Shown: piece after piece, positions 17,445 to 25,873 of the stretch
How positions within the stretch are numbered: position 1 is the stretch's first letter
Layout: every line of letters begins with the position of its first letter
Source: Lachnospiraceae bacterium
Lineage (GTDB): Bacteria > Bacillota > Clostridia > Lachnospirales > Lachnospiraceae
Assembly: GCA_015057505.1 (NCBI GenBank)
Contig: SVEG01000016.1
Coordinates: 1 to 64,000, forward strand
Length of the DNA: 64,000 nucleotides
Direction: 5' to 3'
Program-made: the position numbers and the translations under genes
The notes under the pieces: generated by a model
Database searches by the model: none
Told to the model about the DNA's origin: nothing
Seen by the model: only the letters and a program-made list of their open reading frames with translations

Positions 17445-17875
17445 AATTCAATATCCTCCTTAACAATTAATTTTACACCGTCAATAGCAATTATTGTAAC
17501 TGTTTTTCCTTTCTCGATACTACCTGAGAAATCTTCAGTTCTGGCTGTCCAAACAAGACCATTCACAGTAACCTCTCCGACTCCGTCTGAGTTATCGATA
17601 GCCTGTGTAACAACAGCCTGCTTACCAATCAAACTTTCCGAATTCGTCCTCGTTCTCTTGGCATTAAAATACTTGAGCGCAACCGGTCTCGTAAAAATAA
17701 GTAAGACAAGTGAAATCACCAAAAACAGTACAATCTGTACCGGCAACGGTGCCCCGAATTCTGCTGCGATAAACGCAATTAGTGCTCCACCCGCAAACCA
17801 AATCGTCGTAAGTCCCAACGTAAAGATTTCTATTAAAAGAAGCACTATCAAAATTCCAAGCCATATCAGCTCCAT
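17441..17875 (-). CDS. NfeD-like membrane protein
   Basis: 144 residues. Two to three membrane segments lie in the first 75 residues (IWLGILIVLLLIEIF, WFAGGALIAFIAA, VLFLVISLVLLIF). A C-terminal OB-fold-like beta domain starts at about 85 (GKQAVVTQAIDNSDGVGEVTVNG). It is short-form NfeD without the ClpP-like protease part. NfeD proteins are the regular partners of SPFH proteins, and the 4-bp overlap with that gene supports this here. RBS AGAGGGGG lies 7 nt before the ATG. Confidence 0.92.
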   Translation of the reverse strand: MELIWLGILIVLLLIEIFTLGLTTIWFAGGALIAFIAAEFGAPLPVQIVLFLVISLVLLIFTRPVALKYFNAKRTRTNSESLIGKQAVVTQAIDNSDGVGEVTVNGLVWTARTEDFSGSIEKGKTVTIIAIDGVKLIVKEDIEL

Positions 17876-18033
17876 AAAAAAGCCCCCTCTCTATAAAGTA
17901 CAAAATATATTTTATCACATATGACTTGGTTTTGTATAGCGATAATTTAGAATATTCTTTTAAGTTTTTCCTAATAATAATTCTTAACAATTTATATATT
18001 ATGCCGCAACTACGTCGGCGGAACGGAGAATTT

Positions 18034-19479
18034 ATGAAATCAATCTGGGATAGCAAGTCATTACCCGAAACAAAAATACTGAAAAAAGACTTACATGACA
18101 TAGATACCGTTGTAATCGGTGCCGGAATGTGCGGCATTCTCACTGCCGCCTTTCTGTCCGCTAAAGGCCAAAAGGTTGTTGTCCTTGAAGCTGACCGAAT
18201 CGGAAGCGGCCAGACCAAAAACACTACCGCCAAAATAACCGCACAACATGGTCTTTTCTACAGCAAAATGATAAAAAAACACGGTGTTGATTCAGCCGCT
18301 TCATATGCAGAAGCTAATCAAAAAGCAGTAAAACAATATATTGACCTCGCATCTTCTCTTTCAATCCCCTGCGATATGCAAATCCTGCCTGCCGCACTGT
18401 ATACAAATTCTCAGGATGCTAAGCTTGAGGAAGAATATAGTGCCGCCACGTCTCTCGGTATAGACTGTGTGTTACAAAAAGGATGTCCACTGCCCTTTCG
18501 CACTTCTTCATGTCTGTTATTTCGTAATCAGGCACAGTTTAACCCAATGCCCTTTCTTTACAAACTTGCCGAAAATCTAACCATATACGAAAACAGCCGG
18601 GTTATAAACGTAAAAGAACATAACGTCATAACTGAACATGGAACAATATCTGCTGCAAATATAGTATTTGCAACACACTATCCTTTTATCAATATACCCG
18701 GTTTCTATTTTTTACGTATGCATCAGGAGCGTTCCTATGTTATCGCTCTAGAAAATGCAGATACTCTAAACGCCATGTACTATGGTATAGATGAAGACGG
18801 CTTATCCTTCCGCAACTACAAATCCCTGCTTCTTGTGGGTGGCTTCGGACACCGTACAGGCAAAACCGACATAGGTAACCCCTACCGCCACCTGCAAAAA
18901 AAAGCTACAAAGTTATGGCCTGACAGCAAAGTTGTTGCACACTGGTCAGCGCAAGACTGCGTACCAATCGACAATATACCTTATATCGGACAATACTCTA
19001 CATTTCGCCCTTATTGGTATGTTGCCACCGGCTTTAAAAAATGGGGTATGAGTACCTCCATGGTCGCTGCTCAAATCATAAGCGATTTAGTACTTCACGG
19101 TACCTCGGAGCACTCAGATATTTTTGCCCCAAGCAGAAAAATAGCACCGGATTCCTATAAAAATCTGGGCAAGGAAATAGGGCAGGCGTCCATCGGTCTT
19201 TCAAAGACCTTTCTCACCTACCCTTTATCAGGCATTGATACAATATCTCCCGGCGAAGCCAAAATCATCCATTACAAAGGTCGTAAAATCGGTGTTTACA
19301 AAGCGCCCGACGGCACAATATATCCCGTTTCCGTAAAATGCCCTCACCTCAGTTGTGCCCTTAGCTGGAACCCACACGACCTAAGCTGGGACTGCCCCTG
19401 CCACGGCTCACGTTTCGATTACCACGGCAACCTCCTCGATAACCCTGCTCAAACCACAGTGCGCCTACACTCACACTAA
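18034..19479 (+). CDS. FAD-dependent oxidoreductase with C-terminal Rieske domain
   Basis: 481 residues, start at MKSIWDSKSL (CGGAG 5 nt upstream; the frame is open 108 bp further up without a good site). Residues about 1-360 are a DAO-type FAD fold: VIGAGMCGILTAAFLSAKGQ (GxGxxG dinucleotide site) and a C-terminal GFKKWGMSTS. Residues about 390-481 are a Rieske [2Fe-2S] domain with CPHL and CPCHGSRFDYHG. This is the YhfW-like family, of unknown substrate. It is the only plus-strand gene between 10 and 30 kb and lies divergent from nfeD, so it has its own promoter. Confidence 0.93.
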   Translation: MKSIWDSKSLPETKILKKDLHDIDTVVIGAGMCGILTAAFLSAKGQKVVVLEADRIGSGQTKNTTAKITAQHGLFYSKMIKKHGVDSAASYAEANQKAVKQYIDLASSLSIPCDMQILPAALYTNSQDAKLEEEYSAATSLGIDCVLQKGCPLPFRTSSCLLFRNQAQFNPMPFLYKLAENLTIYENSRVINVKEHNVITEHGTISAANIVFATHYPFINIPGFYFLRMHQERSYVIALENADTLNAMYYGIDEDGLSFRNYKSLLLVGGFGHRTGKTDIGNPYRHLQKKATKLWPDSKVVAHWSAQDCVPIDNIPYIGQYSTFRPYWYVATGFKKWGMSTSMVAAQIISDLVLHGTSEHSDIFAPSRKIAPDSYKNLGKEIGQASIGLSKTFLTYPLSGIDTISPGEAKIIHYKGRKIGVYKAPDGTIYPVSVKCPHLSCALSWNPHDLSWDCPCHGSRFDYHGNLLDNPAQTTVRLHSH

Positions 19480-19500
19480 ATTAGGGGGGACGCGCTGAGG

Positions 19501-20859
19501 TTAGAGCTTAACGTGCATCCACTTGCCGGTCTTGAAACGCCACGAGGTCAGGAAATAGCGGCACAACTGGTCGGCGATGAGCCCCATCCAAATACCGAGA
19601 ATTCCGACTTCAAGTATGTAGCAAAAAAGATACGAGCAAAGCGGGCGCATGCATGTAATGCTGATAGTCGAGGCGATGGTAGTGAATAATACGTCACCTG
19701 CACCGCGGAGGCAACCCATATAGATAACCTGCGCTATTTGGAATACAACAATTACACCGATAATACGCATCATTTTTACACCGATCGCAACAATCTCCGG
19801 TTCTTTAGGAAAATACAGGTTAAAATACAACCTGCCGCCGAAGAAATACAGTACGGCAAGAACCGCCGCGATACACATTCCCATACGCCTGCAAATCCAG
19901 CCGTAACGTTTGGCAAGCTCCGGATTTTTCTGACCGAGGCTCTGTCCGATAAGCGAAACAGCGGCAACCTGCATACCGTCTCCGAACGAAAACGACAGTG
20001 CCATACAGTTCATTGCAACCTGATGTGCCGCAAAATCGTTCGTCCCCTGATTAGCCGCCATTACGGATACAGTCATAAAACCGATTCTTATAAGTACCTG
20101 CTCCGTAAAAGTATTCATAGCGATTTTAATTATACTCTTCGCATCCGAAAATTTTGGACGAAGCTTACTTTTTATACAATAAATAAGGCTTACAAACTGA
20201 TTCGGTTTCATTACCGAAATAATGCTTAATGTACACGCAACCATCGTACCGAACACGGTTGCTATCGCCGCACCCTTGATTCCTAGTGCCGGAAAGCCGA
20301 AATTACCGTGAATAAGCAAATAGTTACCCACAAGATTAACGCCGTTGGAGGTAAGATTTGTTATCATGGCAATCTTAGTATTGCCCGCTCCTCTGAGCGC
20401 CGCATTTATAACAAGCGAAATAAGGTTAAACATAATTCCGCCCATAATTATCCTGAAATATGCAACCGCACCTTCGTGAGTTTCTACATTGGAGCCGCTC
20501 AGCTTCATGAAAAAACCCGCATTGCTCACCGCAACAGTACTTATAACCACACCCATAAACACGGTAAAAATGAGTGCAATCAAAAGTACCCTGTTGGCAC
20601 TATCCTTGTCTTGTTCACCTTTTCTTCTTGCCACAACAGCCGAAACAGCGATATTAACTGCAATAAAAATGGCCAGTCCCAGAAACTTCGGCTGTGTCGT
20701 GAGGCCAACTGACGACACGGCCGAGGGTCCAAGTTTACTAACCATAAATGAATCTATCATACCGACAAGAGCCACACAAAATGACTCCAAAACTGCCGGC
20801 CATGCTATTTTAACTGCTCTTCTTACTTCTTCTTTGTTACCACCGAAAAAACCTTTCAT
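19501..20859 (-). CDS. MATE-family efflux transporter
   Basis: 452 residues with about twelve membrane segments in two six-helix halves, beginning MKGFFGGNKEEVRRAVKIAWPAVLESF. Halves show the usual MATE signals (PAVLESF near the start, GLTTQPKFLG, ALRGAGNTK and CLRGAGDV in equivalent loops). Sodium- or proton-coupled export of cationic drugs or metabolites is the family role; the substrate is not predictable. The ATG at 20859 is preferred to the TTG two codons earlier. It is the last gene of the rlmL-to-MATE minus-strand run. Confidence 0.93.
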   Translation of the reverse strand: MKGFFGGNKEEVRRAVKIAWPAVLESFCVALVGMIDSFMVSKLGPSAVSSVGLTTQPKFLGLAIFIAVNIAVSAVVARRKGEQDKDSANRVLLIALIFTVFMGVVISTVAVSNAGFFMKLSGSNVETHEGAVAYFRIIMGGIMFNLISLVINAALRGAGNTKIAMITNLTSNGVNLVGNYLLIHGNFGFPALGIKGAAIATVFGTMVACTLSIISVMKPNQFVSLIYCIKSKLRPKFSDAKSIIKIAMNTFTEQVLIRIGFMTVSVMAANQGTNDFAAHQVAMNCMALSFSFGDGMQVAAVSLIGQSLGQKNPELAKRYGWICRRMGMCIAAVLAVLYFFGGRLYFNLYFPKEPEIVAIGVKMMRIIGVIVVFQIAQVIYMGCLRGAGDVLFTTIASTISITCMRPLCSYLFCYILEVGILGIWMGLIADQLCRYFLTSWRFKTGKWMHVKL

Positions 20860-20872
20860 AATCAAGACCTTC

Positions 20873-21367
20873 TTATAAACGTTTTATCTCATAGTTTACT
20901 TTTTTATCCTGCATAATCTCCATCACAATATATGTACGCTGTCTTCCCATCTGTCTCGGATACGATACACTTCCGGGATTAAGCACCGTGATATTGTTCT
21001 CTTCGTCAATCTCAAGAAGCGGTGAATGTGTGTGTCCGTACATAACAACATCTGCGCCGCGCATAAGCCCCTGATTCTTAATTCTTTCAATCCCCTGATA
21101 GACACTGTATTGATGTCCGTGTGTCATAAAAATTCTTACACCGCCTATTACAAGCTCAAGTTCCTTCCTAAGCGTCGAAAAAAGATCATTATTCCCGCTT
21201 ACCATTGCAACCTTCGCTCCGGCCATAGCGGCAATATCCGCAACCTCATCCTGCTGTCCTTCAACATCACCAAGATGCAATACCCAGTCTACCGGCTTTG
21301 AACGCTCAACAGCCTCCTGCATATCCCCAAGTCTGCCGTGCGTATCACTCACAATAACAACTCTCAT
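20873..21367 (-). CDS. YfcE/MJ0936-type metallophosphoesterase
   Basis: 164 residues. Calcineurin-like phosphoesterase motifs in order: DTHGR (8-12), HLGDVEG (about 31-37), VSGNNDLF (about 55-62), MTHGHQYS (about 80-87) and YGHTHSP (about 109-115). These ligate two metal ions. Members cleave phosphodiesters in vitro; the natural substrate is uncertain. It lies 11 bp downstream of rdgB, a very common pairing in Firmicutes. Confidence 0.93.
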   Translation of the reverse strand: MRVVIVSDTHGRLGDMQEAVERSKPVDWVLHLGDVEGQQDEVADIAAMAGAKVAMVSGNNDLFSTLRKELELVIGGVRIFMTHGHQYSVYQGIERIKNQGLMRGADVVMYGHTHSPLLEIDEENNITVLNPGSVSYPRQMGRQRTYIVMEIMQDKKVNYEIKRL

Positions 21368-21378
21368 AAATATCCTCT

Positions 21379-21975
21379 CTAAAACCCGTGCTTTCGTAAT
21401 TCTTCCTTCATAAGCCTGAGTGCCTTACCCCTGTGGCTTATCTCATTCTTCTGTTCTGCAGAAAGTCCACCGGTCGTAGTTCCATATTCCGGCAAATATA
21501 AAATCGGATCATATCCAAAGCCGTTGGTACCCTCTTCCTTATAGCCAATCTCACCTTCTATGGTTGCTCTTGTCGTAGCTACTTCTCCGTCCGGAAAAGC
21601 CGCCGCAATGACACATACAAATCTTGCACTTCGCTCTGTACCCTTTGCTTCCGCAAGCTTATCTATTATTGCATTATTCTTTATCGTGTATGAAGTATCT
21701 TCACCCATAAATCTCGCAGAATATATTCCCGGCGCTCCGCCAAGATAATCAACCTCAAGTCCCGAATCATCGGCAAGAACAACTTCTCCCGTAAGCTTAC
21801 AAATAGTTTTTGCCTTTATTATGGCATTTTCTTCGAAGGTTGTACCATCCTCTACGATATCCGCATGAATTCCAGCCTCTTTAAGAGAAAGCACCTCCAC
21901 ACCCATATCACTCAAAATCATCCTGATTTCCTTCATTTTACCCTCATTAGAGGTTGCAAATATCAGTCTTTTCAT
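21379..21975 (-). CDS. rdgB: XTP/dITP diphosphatase (RdgB/HAM1 family)
   Basis: 198 residues. Family signature ATSNEGKMKEIRMIL (7-21), VLADDSGLEVDYLGGAPGIYSARF (about 66-89) and a C-terminal SHRGKALR. It removes non-canonical purine nucleotides (ITP, XTP, dITP) from the pool. The start overlaps the C1 protease gene by 4 bp and the metallophosphoesterase follows 11 bp later, so it is translated within a tight operon. Confidence 0.95.
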   Translation of the reverse strand: MKRLIFATSNEGKMKEIRMILSDMGVEVLSLKEAGIHADIVEDGTTFEENAIIKAKTICKLTGEVVLADDSGLEVDYLGGAPGIYSARFMGEDTSYTIKNNAIIDKLAEAKGTERSARFVCVIAAAFPDGEVATTRATIEGEIGYKEEGTNGFGYDPILYLPEYGTTTGGLSAEQKNEISHRGKALRLMKEELRKHGF

Positions 21976-23708
21976 TTGTTATTTCCTACTTTCAATTTAT
22001 TGGTAAATGCTTTAAGACAAACATTGCAGTTTTGCATTTTCTCTGTACTTTCCCACACGGTACCCTGCAAGCTTATATATCCTTCTCCGTCACTCAAATC
22101 AACAGTCTGAGTACTTTTATCCACTGCATACTCAACCGCTATCGGACGCTCCGCATCGGGAGTCTTTATTTTAACGATTACCGCAAACTTCTCTCCCTCA
22201 GAAAGCATAATACTTTCATCAAAATCAACGGTATAATATCCTGCATTTAAAAATTCTCCGCTAATAACCGGTCGCATATTCTTAAAAGATTCCGTATCTC
22301 TAAAATTCGGTACAAAGTAAACTTCATACCCGGTATTTTTCCCTGTTGCGTAAAAACTCACTGCTTCAAGTGTCTCATGTGAACCTGCCGTATAAACATT
22401 TGCAAAATATGCCGTATCCTTCATATATCCAAGCTGTCCTACCCAGCCACATAAATCCGACTGGTAAATACTGTCGTAATTGCCAACATCCTCAACACCG
22501 GTATACACTATATTATGAATACCTATGTTTGTATCATAATAGGACACATAGAAAATACCATCCTTACCAAAAGCCTCACCCCAACTGTTCATGCAAATAA
22601 AAGCACCGTCAGCTTCTATCTCAGTATTAAAATTGTCCTTGGAGTAATTGTCGTCCCACCCCACAATAACAACATCATGATTAGGCTTCTCTGTCCCGAT
22701 ATAACAATATGCACTCGTAATCGGATTATAAAACTCTGAATCGTCCTTTTCGTCCTTAAGACTTGTATACAACGAAGTCTGAACCGCTCCATATTTAAAA
22801 ACCATTTCTTTTATGGTATCAAAATCCTTTGCAGAAATAATTCTTGCTTCCTGCACATGCTTAACGGCTGACAAATTATCAGGACTCACTCCATCCCCAT
22901 ACGGATCATCTGCTGCATAAACCGGTCCCTGCCATGCTGCAAGATAAGCAAGTGCCATAGTATATTCCCCACCGTCATTTTGCGTACCGTAAAATCCGTT
23001 ATTAATTGTCATATGATCTACGGCAAATTCATAAACCTCTTTGGGCAAAAGTGTAGATTCTAATGCAGAAAGTGCTGCAAACGCCCAACAAGTACCAAGA
23101 CTTCCCTGATTTTTAACAACAGGAAGCTTATCCATATCTTTATAATAGAAAGCATCCGGATATGCCTTTTTTGAAAAAAGGTCAAAAATGTTAAGTGTGT
23201 TGGTTTCAGGAATCCACATATACTGGCACTCAAGTCCCTCCACCAAAAACTCTAACGGAAGATAAATCTTATCTTCGTCATTTTCAATATATAATTCCGT
23301 ACTGAGTTCCTTATTCGTACCGTCATTGCTGATTGTAATTCTGTTATCACCCAAATACCATGTGACAACCGTGTTATTACGCTGTATAACAAGCTGCTTA
23401 TCATTGTCATACATTCTCATTCCGCAATCAAGTTCATCAACCACAAGCTCAGCAGGAAACATAATATCTCCCACATCATTCATATAAAGCCGGATACCCT
23501 CTATATCTCTGTTATTAATATGCAACTTAATCTTCTGAGAATTAACGTTACTTGCAATAATGGAACTCCATACTTCGCGATTCCCCTCAAAAAAAGGCTC
23601 TCTCCTAATCTCTTCTGAAAAAACGAAGTCGTTCATTCCTATAAACACACATATAATTAATAACAAAACAGATACTGCAAAAACTTTAAAAAATTTCAAA
23701 TTATCCAC
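21972..23708 (-). CDS. Membrane-anchored or secreted C1 (papain-like) cysteine protease with lectin-like domain
   Basis: 578 residues from a GTG with AGGGGGAGAAG upstream. A signal peptide or anchor covers residues about 8-27 (VFAVSVLLLIICVFIGM). Residues about 55-170 resemble a copper-amine-oxidase N-terminal-like repeat. The peptidase follows, with the catalytic cysteine in NQGSLGTCWAFAALSALES, histidine in NHDVVIVGWDD and asparagine in MNSWGEAFGKDGIFYVSYYD. The last 150 residues match the beta-rich lectin-like extension of clostridial C1 peptidases. It is probably an extracellular protease or cell-wall protein. Its place among rlmL and rdgB looks odd but is tightly spaced. Confidence 0.9.
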   Translation of the reverse strand: MDNLKFFKVFAVSVLLLIICVFIGMNDFVFSEEIRREPFFEGNREVWSSIIASNVNSQKIKLHINNRDIEGIRLYMNDVGDIMFPAELVVDELDCGMRMYDNDKQLVIQRNNTVVTWYLGDNRITISNDGTNKELSTELYIENDEDKIYLPLEFLVEGLECQYMWIPETNTLNIFDLFSKKAYPDAFYYKDMDKLPVVKNQGSLGTCWAFAALSALESTLLPKEVYEFAVDHMTINNGFYGTQNDGGEYTMALAYLAAWQGPVYAADDPYGDGVSPDNLSAVKHVQEARIISAKDFDTIKEMVFKYGAVQTSLYTSLKDEKDDSEFYNPITSAYCYIGTEKPNHDVVIVGWDDNYSKDNFNTEIEADGAFICMNSWGEAFGKDGIFYVSYYDTNIGIHNIVYTGVEDVGNYDSIYQSDLCGWVGQLGYMKDTAYFANVYTAGSHETLEAVSFYATGKNTGYEVYFVPNFRDTESFKNMRPVISGEFLNAGYYTVDFDESIMLSEGEKFAVIVKIKTPDAERPIAVEYAVDKSTQTVDLSDGEGYISLQGTVWESTEKMQNCNVCLKAFTNKLKVGNNK

Positions 23709-23738
23709 CTTCTCCCCCTCAAACGGGGTAAAACCATA

Positions 23739-24884
23739 CTACTGCTGCTTAGGCGGCTTCGGACCCATGAAGCTGTAAAAATAAGTTTTCATCATTCCGT
23801 TATATATCTTTCTGTTCTTATCCGCCTTGCGTCCCATGTCTCTCTCGGCATTCTCATATGAAGTAATCATATATGCCGACCATGTGTCAAGCTGTTTAAA
23901 ACGTTCTCCAAATGTCTTATATATCTGCGGCAATTCTTCTTTCTCCGCAATTCGCTCTCCGTACGGAGGATTAGTTATGATAAATCCGTACTTTTTGGGA
24001 TTGTTAAGCTGTGCCACATCCCGCTGCTGAAAATGAATATATTTGTCAACACCTGCTCTTTTTGCATTCTCTCTGGCCGCCTTTATTATCTCTCCGTCAA
24101 GATCATACGCCTGTATGTTCATCTCCACATCGCACTTGACCATGTCATGTGCCTCTTCCACCGCGTAGCCCCATTCTTCTTTAGGAATAAGATTTGTCCA
24201 GTTCATTGCACAAAACTTACGGTTCATTCCCGGTGCAATATTAGCTCCTATCATGGCCGCCTCAATCGCAAATGTTCCGCTTCCACAGAACGGATCCACT
24301 AAAATCCTGTCCTTATTCCACGGGGTAAGCATAATAAGTGCTGCCGCAAGTGTCTCTGTAATCGGAGCTTTACTTGTAAGTAACCTATAACCTCTCTTAT
24401 GCAGAGAATCTCCTGTTGTATCAATTGCAACAACAACTTCATCCTTCATAAGAAATACTCTTACAGGGTAATCGCTTCCGTCCTCCGAAAACCAATCCTT
24501 ATGATAGACCTGTTTCATACGCTCTACCATAGCCTTTTTCATGATGGACTGAATATCGGATGGGCTGAAAAGCTTACTTTTTATTGAAGTAGCCTTGGTA
24601 ACCCAAAACCTTCCGTTCTCCGGAATATAATCCTCCCACGGAAGCGCCTTAGTCTTCTCAAAAAGCTCTTCAAACGAATACGCATGAAAGCTTCCGACCT
24701 TAAGAAGAACTCTCTCGGCGGTACGCAAAAAAACATTGGCCCTGCAAACAGCCTCCGCATCACCGATAAAGCTGACTCTGCCATCCTCCACTTTACTTAC
24801 TTCATAACCTATATCTATAATTTCCCTCTTTAACACGGACTCCAAACCAAAATGGCAGGGTGCGATTAATTCCATCGTCTGCAT
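23739..24884 (-). CDS. rlmL: 23S rRNA (guanine-N2)-methyltransferase-like protein, THUMP and UPF0020 domains
   Basis: 381 residues. An N-terminal ferredoxin-like/THUMP region (about 1-155) leads to a Rossmann methyltransferase with DPFCGSGTFAIEAA (about 196-209) and catalytic NPPYGER (about 307-313). It corresponds to the RlmL/YpsC group that methylates guanine N2 in 23S rRNA. The RlmK half of the E. coli fusion is absent, as usual in Firmicutes. The tail GPKPPKQQ is basic. It starts the minus-strand run that continues with the C1 protease. Confidence 0.9.
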   Translation of the reverse strand: MQTMELIAPCHFGLESVLKREIIDIGYEVSKVEDGRVSFIGDAEAVCRANVFLRTAERVLLKVGSFHAYSFEELFEKTKALPWEDYIPENGRFWVTKATSIKSKLFSPSDIQSIMKKAMVERMKQVYHKDWFSEDGSDYPVRVFLMKDEVVVAIDTTGDSLHKRGYRLLTSKAPITETLAAALIMLTPWNKDRILVDPFCGSGTFAIEAAMIGANIAPGMNRKFCAMNWTNLIPKEEWGYAVEEAHDMVKCDVEMNIQAYDLDGEIIKAARENAKRAGVDKYIHFQQRDVAQLNNPKKYGFIITNPPYGERIAEKEELPQIYKTFGERFKQLDTWSAYMITSYENAERDMGRKADKNRKIYNGMMKTYFYSFMGPKPPKQQ

Positions 24885-24938
24885 ATCTTTCTCCTATTCT
24901 GCAGGGAATGCCTTTGTTTATTTCTCTACATTCTTATA

Positions 24939-25265
24939 TTAAAGTTTCACTTGTTTTCTGTCAACTAAAGAACGCATAAATTTTTCATACTCTTCAAAAC
25001 CACCCACAAGAGTAAAAATCAATACCTCTCCATTTGCAATAAGCGCGGCTGCCTGCATACTTACTCCACCGTGATTGCAATACAAAACATAAACGTATTC
25101 CTTTGCGAGGAAATAATTACCCGATTTGATTTGCTCCATAGACAAGCAAAATGCACCTTCTATATGTCCCTCTTCAAACTCTCTCCTACTTCGTAAATCA
25201 ACAAAAACAGTATCCTTTTGTGAAATATAATCTTCTACATCTTTTGCTGAGATAAGTTCAAACAT
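24939..25265 (-). CDS. Single-domain rhodanese-like protein
   Basis: 108 residues from MFELISAKDV; a GTG ten codons upstream (25295) is the alternative, and neither site is strong. The rhodanese fold shows VFVDLRSRREFEEGHIEGAFCL (about 21-42) and the active-site cysteine in YVLYCNHGG (about 60-68), followed by the GGFEEYEKF helix. It is cytoplasmic, with no signal peptide. Possible roles are sulfur transfer or redox sensing; the neighbours give no further hint. A hairpin at 25329-25370 separates it from the upstream Asn-rich gene. Confidence 0.88.
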   Translation of the reverse strand: MFELISAKDVEDYISQKDTVFVDLRSRREFEEGHIEGAFCLSMEQIKSGNYFLAKEYVYVLYCNHGGVSMQAAALIANGEVLIFTLVGGFEEYEKFMRSLVDRKQVKL

Positions 25266-25328
25266 TTGCTGTCTTACCAACTTATACCACCACACAGCTT
25301 CCGACTGCTTTGCTCTTTTATATGTAGT

Positions 25329-25370
25329 ATATGCTGTCTGCTACAAAACGTAATGTAACAGACAGCATAT
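25329..25370 (-). terminator. Terminator of the Asn-rich small gene
   Basis: ATATGCTGTCTG (25329-25340) and CAGACAGCATAT (25359-25370) form a perfect 12-bp stem with an 18-nt loop, 14 bp after the stop at 25384. No long T-run follows on the minus strand, so termination may be partial. Confidence 0.55.
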
Positions 25371-25383
25371 TTTCAATTAATTA

Positions 25384-25533
25384 CTATCTGTAATTCTCGT
25401 TTCTGTTATTATTCTTGCTGCTATCTTTGCTACTGTTCTGGTTGTTGTTCTGGCTATTGTTCTGGTAACTATTCTGATTATTGTTCTTGTTCTGGTTGTT
25501 GTCCTGATAATTGTTCTGATTATTGTTTGACAT
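25384..25533 (-). CDS. Asn/Gln-rich 49-residue protein (possible spore protein)
   Basis: A 49-codon frame beginning MSNNNQNNYQDNNQNK, with AGGAGGAG seven bases upstream. Almost every residue is Asn, Gln, Ser, Tyr, Lys or Asp; hydrophobic residues are absent after the initiator methionine. Short units QNNNQN and NNQN recur. The C-terminus is KNNNRNENYR, and two stop codons follow in tandem. It has no recognisable domain. A GAATA/GATAATA pair with 17-bp spacing upstream resembles a forespore promoter, so I infer a small spore-associated protein. That is weakly supported. Codon-level simplicity could mislead, but the strong ribosome site, the flanking hairpin and the clean stop favour a real gene. 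Confidence 0.65.
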   Translation of the reverse strand: MSNNNQNNYQDNNQNKNNNQNSYQNNSQNNNQNSSKDSSKNNNRNENYR

Positions 25534-25853
25534 TGCAAACTCCTCCTATATAATAATATTTTTGGTTACATCAACTATTATCTCTCATATCGTTTTTTTT
25601 ATTCGCAAAATAAAAAATTACATGTTTGGTTACACTTATATAGGAAAAATGGACTATTTTTTGTCGAAAACACTTGCTTTTTGGTGCATCAGCGATTATA
25701 ATACATAACAGAAAGGAAATAATTCCTTATTTATTTCTTTTCATACCCCTTATAATTATTTATACTCCCCTCATCAAAATAGTCGGTAGCTCCCCTACCG
25801 GCTATTTTACCGTTTATGGGTATTTTTAATAAAAAAACACTCCCCGTACCATA
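25534..25853. other. Intergenic region between the Asn-rich gene and the FapA-like gene
   Basis: 320 bp of AT-rich sequence without a gene. It holds the possible promoter at 25576-25604, a 14-bp stem (AAAATAG-T-CGGTAG pairing with CTACCG-G-CTATTTT, 25776-25808, one T-G wobble), and the terminator of the upstream FapA-like gene. Two GGTTACA copies (25564 and 25628) are present, meaning unknown. Confidence 0.6.
25576..25604 (-). promoter_or_regulatory. Possible sigma-G-type promoter of the Asn-rich gene
   Basis: Minus strand GAATA (25600-25604), a 17-bp spacer and GATAATA (25576-25582) fit the GnATR and CATnnTA boxes except for the first C. A start near 25569 would give a 36-nt leader. It is short and AT-rich, so chance is possible. 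Confidence 0.35.
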
Positions 25854-25873
25854 TTATACGATACAGGAGAGTG
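25831..25873 (-). terminator. Terminator overlapping the end of the FapA-like gene
   Basis: On the minus strand CACTCTCC (25866-25873) pairs with GGGGAGTG (25838-25845, one wobble) and is followed by seven Ts. The stem includes the last codons of the gene ending at 25854. Confidence 0.75.

Noticed and set aside
25384..25533. Repeating TTCTGGTTGTTGTTCTGG-like units on the plus strand that look like a short repeat array
   Set aside because: Units are irregular and have no spacers. On the minus strand they are an Asn/Gln codon run with a strong ribosome site, so this is coding low complexity and not a CRISPR array.
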